NCBI GenBank assembly: GCA_947625175.1
Contig: CANQNI010000082.1
Location: 1 to 6,896 of the forward strand
Origin: an uncultured Eubacteriaceae bacterium
GTDB lineage: Bacteria; Bacillota; Clostridia; Eubacteriales; Eubacteriaceae
Length of the DNA stretch: 6,896 nt
Direction of reading: 5' to 3'
The notes beneath the pieces were generated by a model, which made no database searches, had not been told where the DNA came from, and saw nothing but the letters and a program-made list of their open reading frames with translations. Position 1 is the first letter of the stretch. Each line of letters begins with the position of its first letter. The position numbers were made by a program, and so were the translations under genes. This document shows positions 6,105 through 6,896 of this stretch, piece after piece.

Positions 6105-6896
6105 ACGTTTATATGTAGAAAAGAAACCAGGACTATCACCTGAAGTTACTAATTTAGTTAATGATATTAAAAGCTTTCTGGAAATTGATGGACTTCAAGA
6201 TTTAAGAATCTTAAATAGATATGATGTTGAAGGTTTGGATGAAACAGATTATGAAAAAGCTAAATTAAGTGTTTTTTCAGATCCTGCTGTAGATATAATT
6301 TATGAGGAAGATTTACCTGAATTAAGTGAATCCGAGCAAATTTTAGCAATCGAAGTTTTACCAGGTCAATTTGATCAAAGAGCGGATAGTTCCTCTCAGT
6401 GTATCCAACTCTTAACAGGTCATGAGAGACCTTTAGTGAATTATGCTAAGATTTATATCTTAAATGGTTCTTTAGATCAAGATGATTTAATAAAAATTAA
6501 AGATTATTTAATAAATCCGGTAGAATCAAGAGAAGCTAGTTTAGAAAAGCCTGAATCTTTAAAAAGAACTTTTTCTCATCCTGATAAAGTTGAAACTATA
6601 GATGATTTTATCCAGATGAATGATGATCAATTAGAAGAACAATTAAATAAACTGGGTTTAGCTATGGATCTGGATGATTTAAAGTTCTTAAGAGATTATT
6701 TTAAAAATACCGAAAAAAGAAATCCCACTATTTCAGAAGTAAGGATTATTGATACTTACTGGTCTGATCACTGCAGACATACTACCTTTGGAACAATATT
6801 AGATAATATAGAAATAAAAGATAAACAGGTAAAGGAATCATTTGATAATTATCTCAAACTAAGAGAAGAAGTTTATGGTCCAAAAGTTCAAGACAG
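6097..6896 (+). CDS. purL: PurL, large single-chain FGAM synthetase, N-terminal part (3' end outside window)
   Basis: Phosphoribosylformylglycinamidine synthase converts FGAR, glutamine and ATP to FGAM. The frame is open from ATG 6097 to the right edge, giving 266 complete codons with no stop. The first 150 or so residues form the PurS-like N-terminal region and include EVLPGQFDQRADSSSQC (86-102). A helical linker follows, then EVRIIDTYWSDHCRHTTF with the conserved SDHCRH at 223-228 (His225 at the position of the family's catalytic histidine). About 220 residues precede this motif, so it is the large type (about 1,200-1,300 residues) that carries its own C-terminal glutaminase, rather than the small PurL that works with PurS and PurQ. 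The large type is known from gammaproteobacteria, eukaryotes and many clostridia. The start overlaps purD by eight bases and has only a weak purine-rich upstream stretch (AAAGAAAG), so translation is probably coupled. Confidence 0.93.
   Translation, partial: MVKRLYVEKKPGLSPEVTNLVNDIKSFLEIDGLQDLRILNRYDVEGLDETDYEKAKLSVFSDPAVDIIYEEDLPELSESEQILAIEVLPGQFDQRADSSSQCIQLLTGHERPLVNYAKIYILNGSLDQDDLIKIKDYLINPVESREASLEKPESLKRTFSHPDKVETIDDFIQMNDDQLEEQLNKLGLAMDLDDLKFLRDYFKNTEKRNPTISEVRIIDTYWSDHCRHTTFGTILDNIEIKDKQVKESFDNYLKLREEVYGPKVQD

Noticed and set aside
1..6896. Mobile elements, CRISPR arrays, tRNA/rRNA genes, riboswitches or horizontally acquired islands
   Set aside because: The window is nearly all pur coding sequence with uniform AT-rich codon use. 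No inverted terminal repeats, direct repeat arrays or RNA-gene signatures were seen, and the operon leader, where a riboswitch would lie, is outside the window.

Overview
This window is almost wall-to-wall coding sequence on the + strand. It carries most of a de novo purine biosynthesis operon from an AT-rich bacterium (about one third G+C by eye). The order is guaB(3' end)-purE-purC-purF-purM-purN-purD-purL(5' end). This resembles the purE-C-F-M-N-(H)-D-L order I recall from clostridia. A large single-chain PurL, a clostridial-looking PurN and PurF, and an IMP dehydrogenase of a type I associate with anaerobes all point to an anaerobic low-G+C Firmicute (Clostridia or Halanaerobiia-like). The genus cannot be fixed from the sequence alone.

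Layout: bases 1-430 hold the C-terminal part of an IMP dehydrogenase that begins before the window. PurE (437-919), PurC (921-1637), PurF (1649-3073), PurM (3097-4143) and PurN (4140-4763) follow with gaps of 1 to 23 bases or a 4-base overlap. A 57-base spacer after purN contains a hairpin followed by a T-tract, which looks like an intrinsic terminator or attenuator, and then a strong ribosome binding site for purD (GTG start at 4821, ends 6104). PurL starts inside the last codons of purD (6097) and runs off the right edge. No intergenic stretch is longer than 60 bases. I see no RNA genes, mobile elements, CRISPR arrays or repeats.

Together the genes encode the path from PRPP to SAICAR: PurF makes phosphoribosylamine, PurD makes GAR, PurN formylates it, PurL makes FGAM, PurM closes the AIR ring, PurE moves or adds the carboxylate, and PurC adds aspartate. 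GuaB acts later, converting IMP to XMP for GMP. The genes for PurK, PurB and PurH are not in the visible part.

The window is mainly a housekeeping operon and I do not see a wholly new system. The best lead is PurF. Its phosphoribosyltransferase half and iron-sulfur ligands look intact, but the catalytic N-terminal cysteine of the glutaminase half is a glycine and other glutamine-site residues are also replaced, so it may use free ammonia or a partner glutaminase. Second leads are the absent purH, with a terminator-like hairpin sitting in its usual slot, and the absence of purK next to a class I-like PurE.
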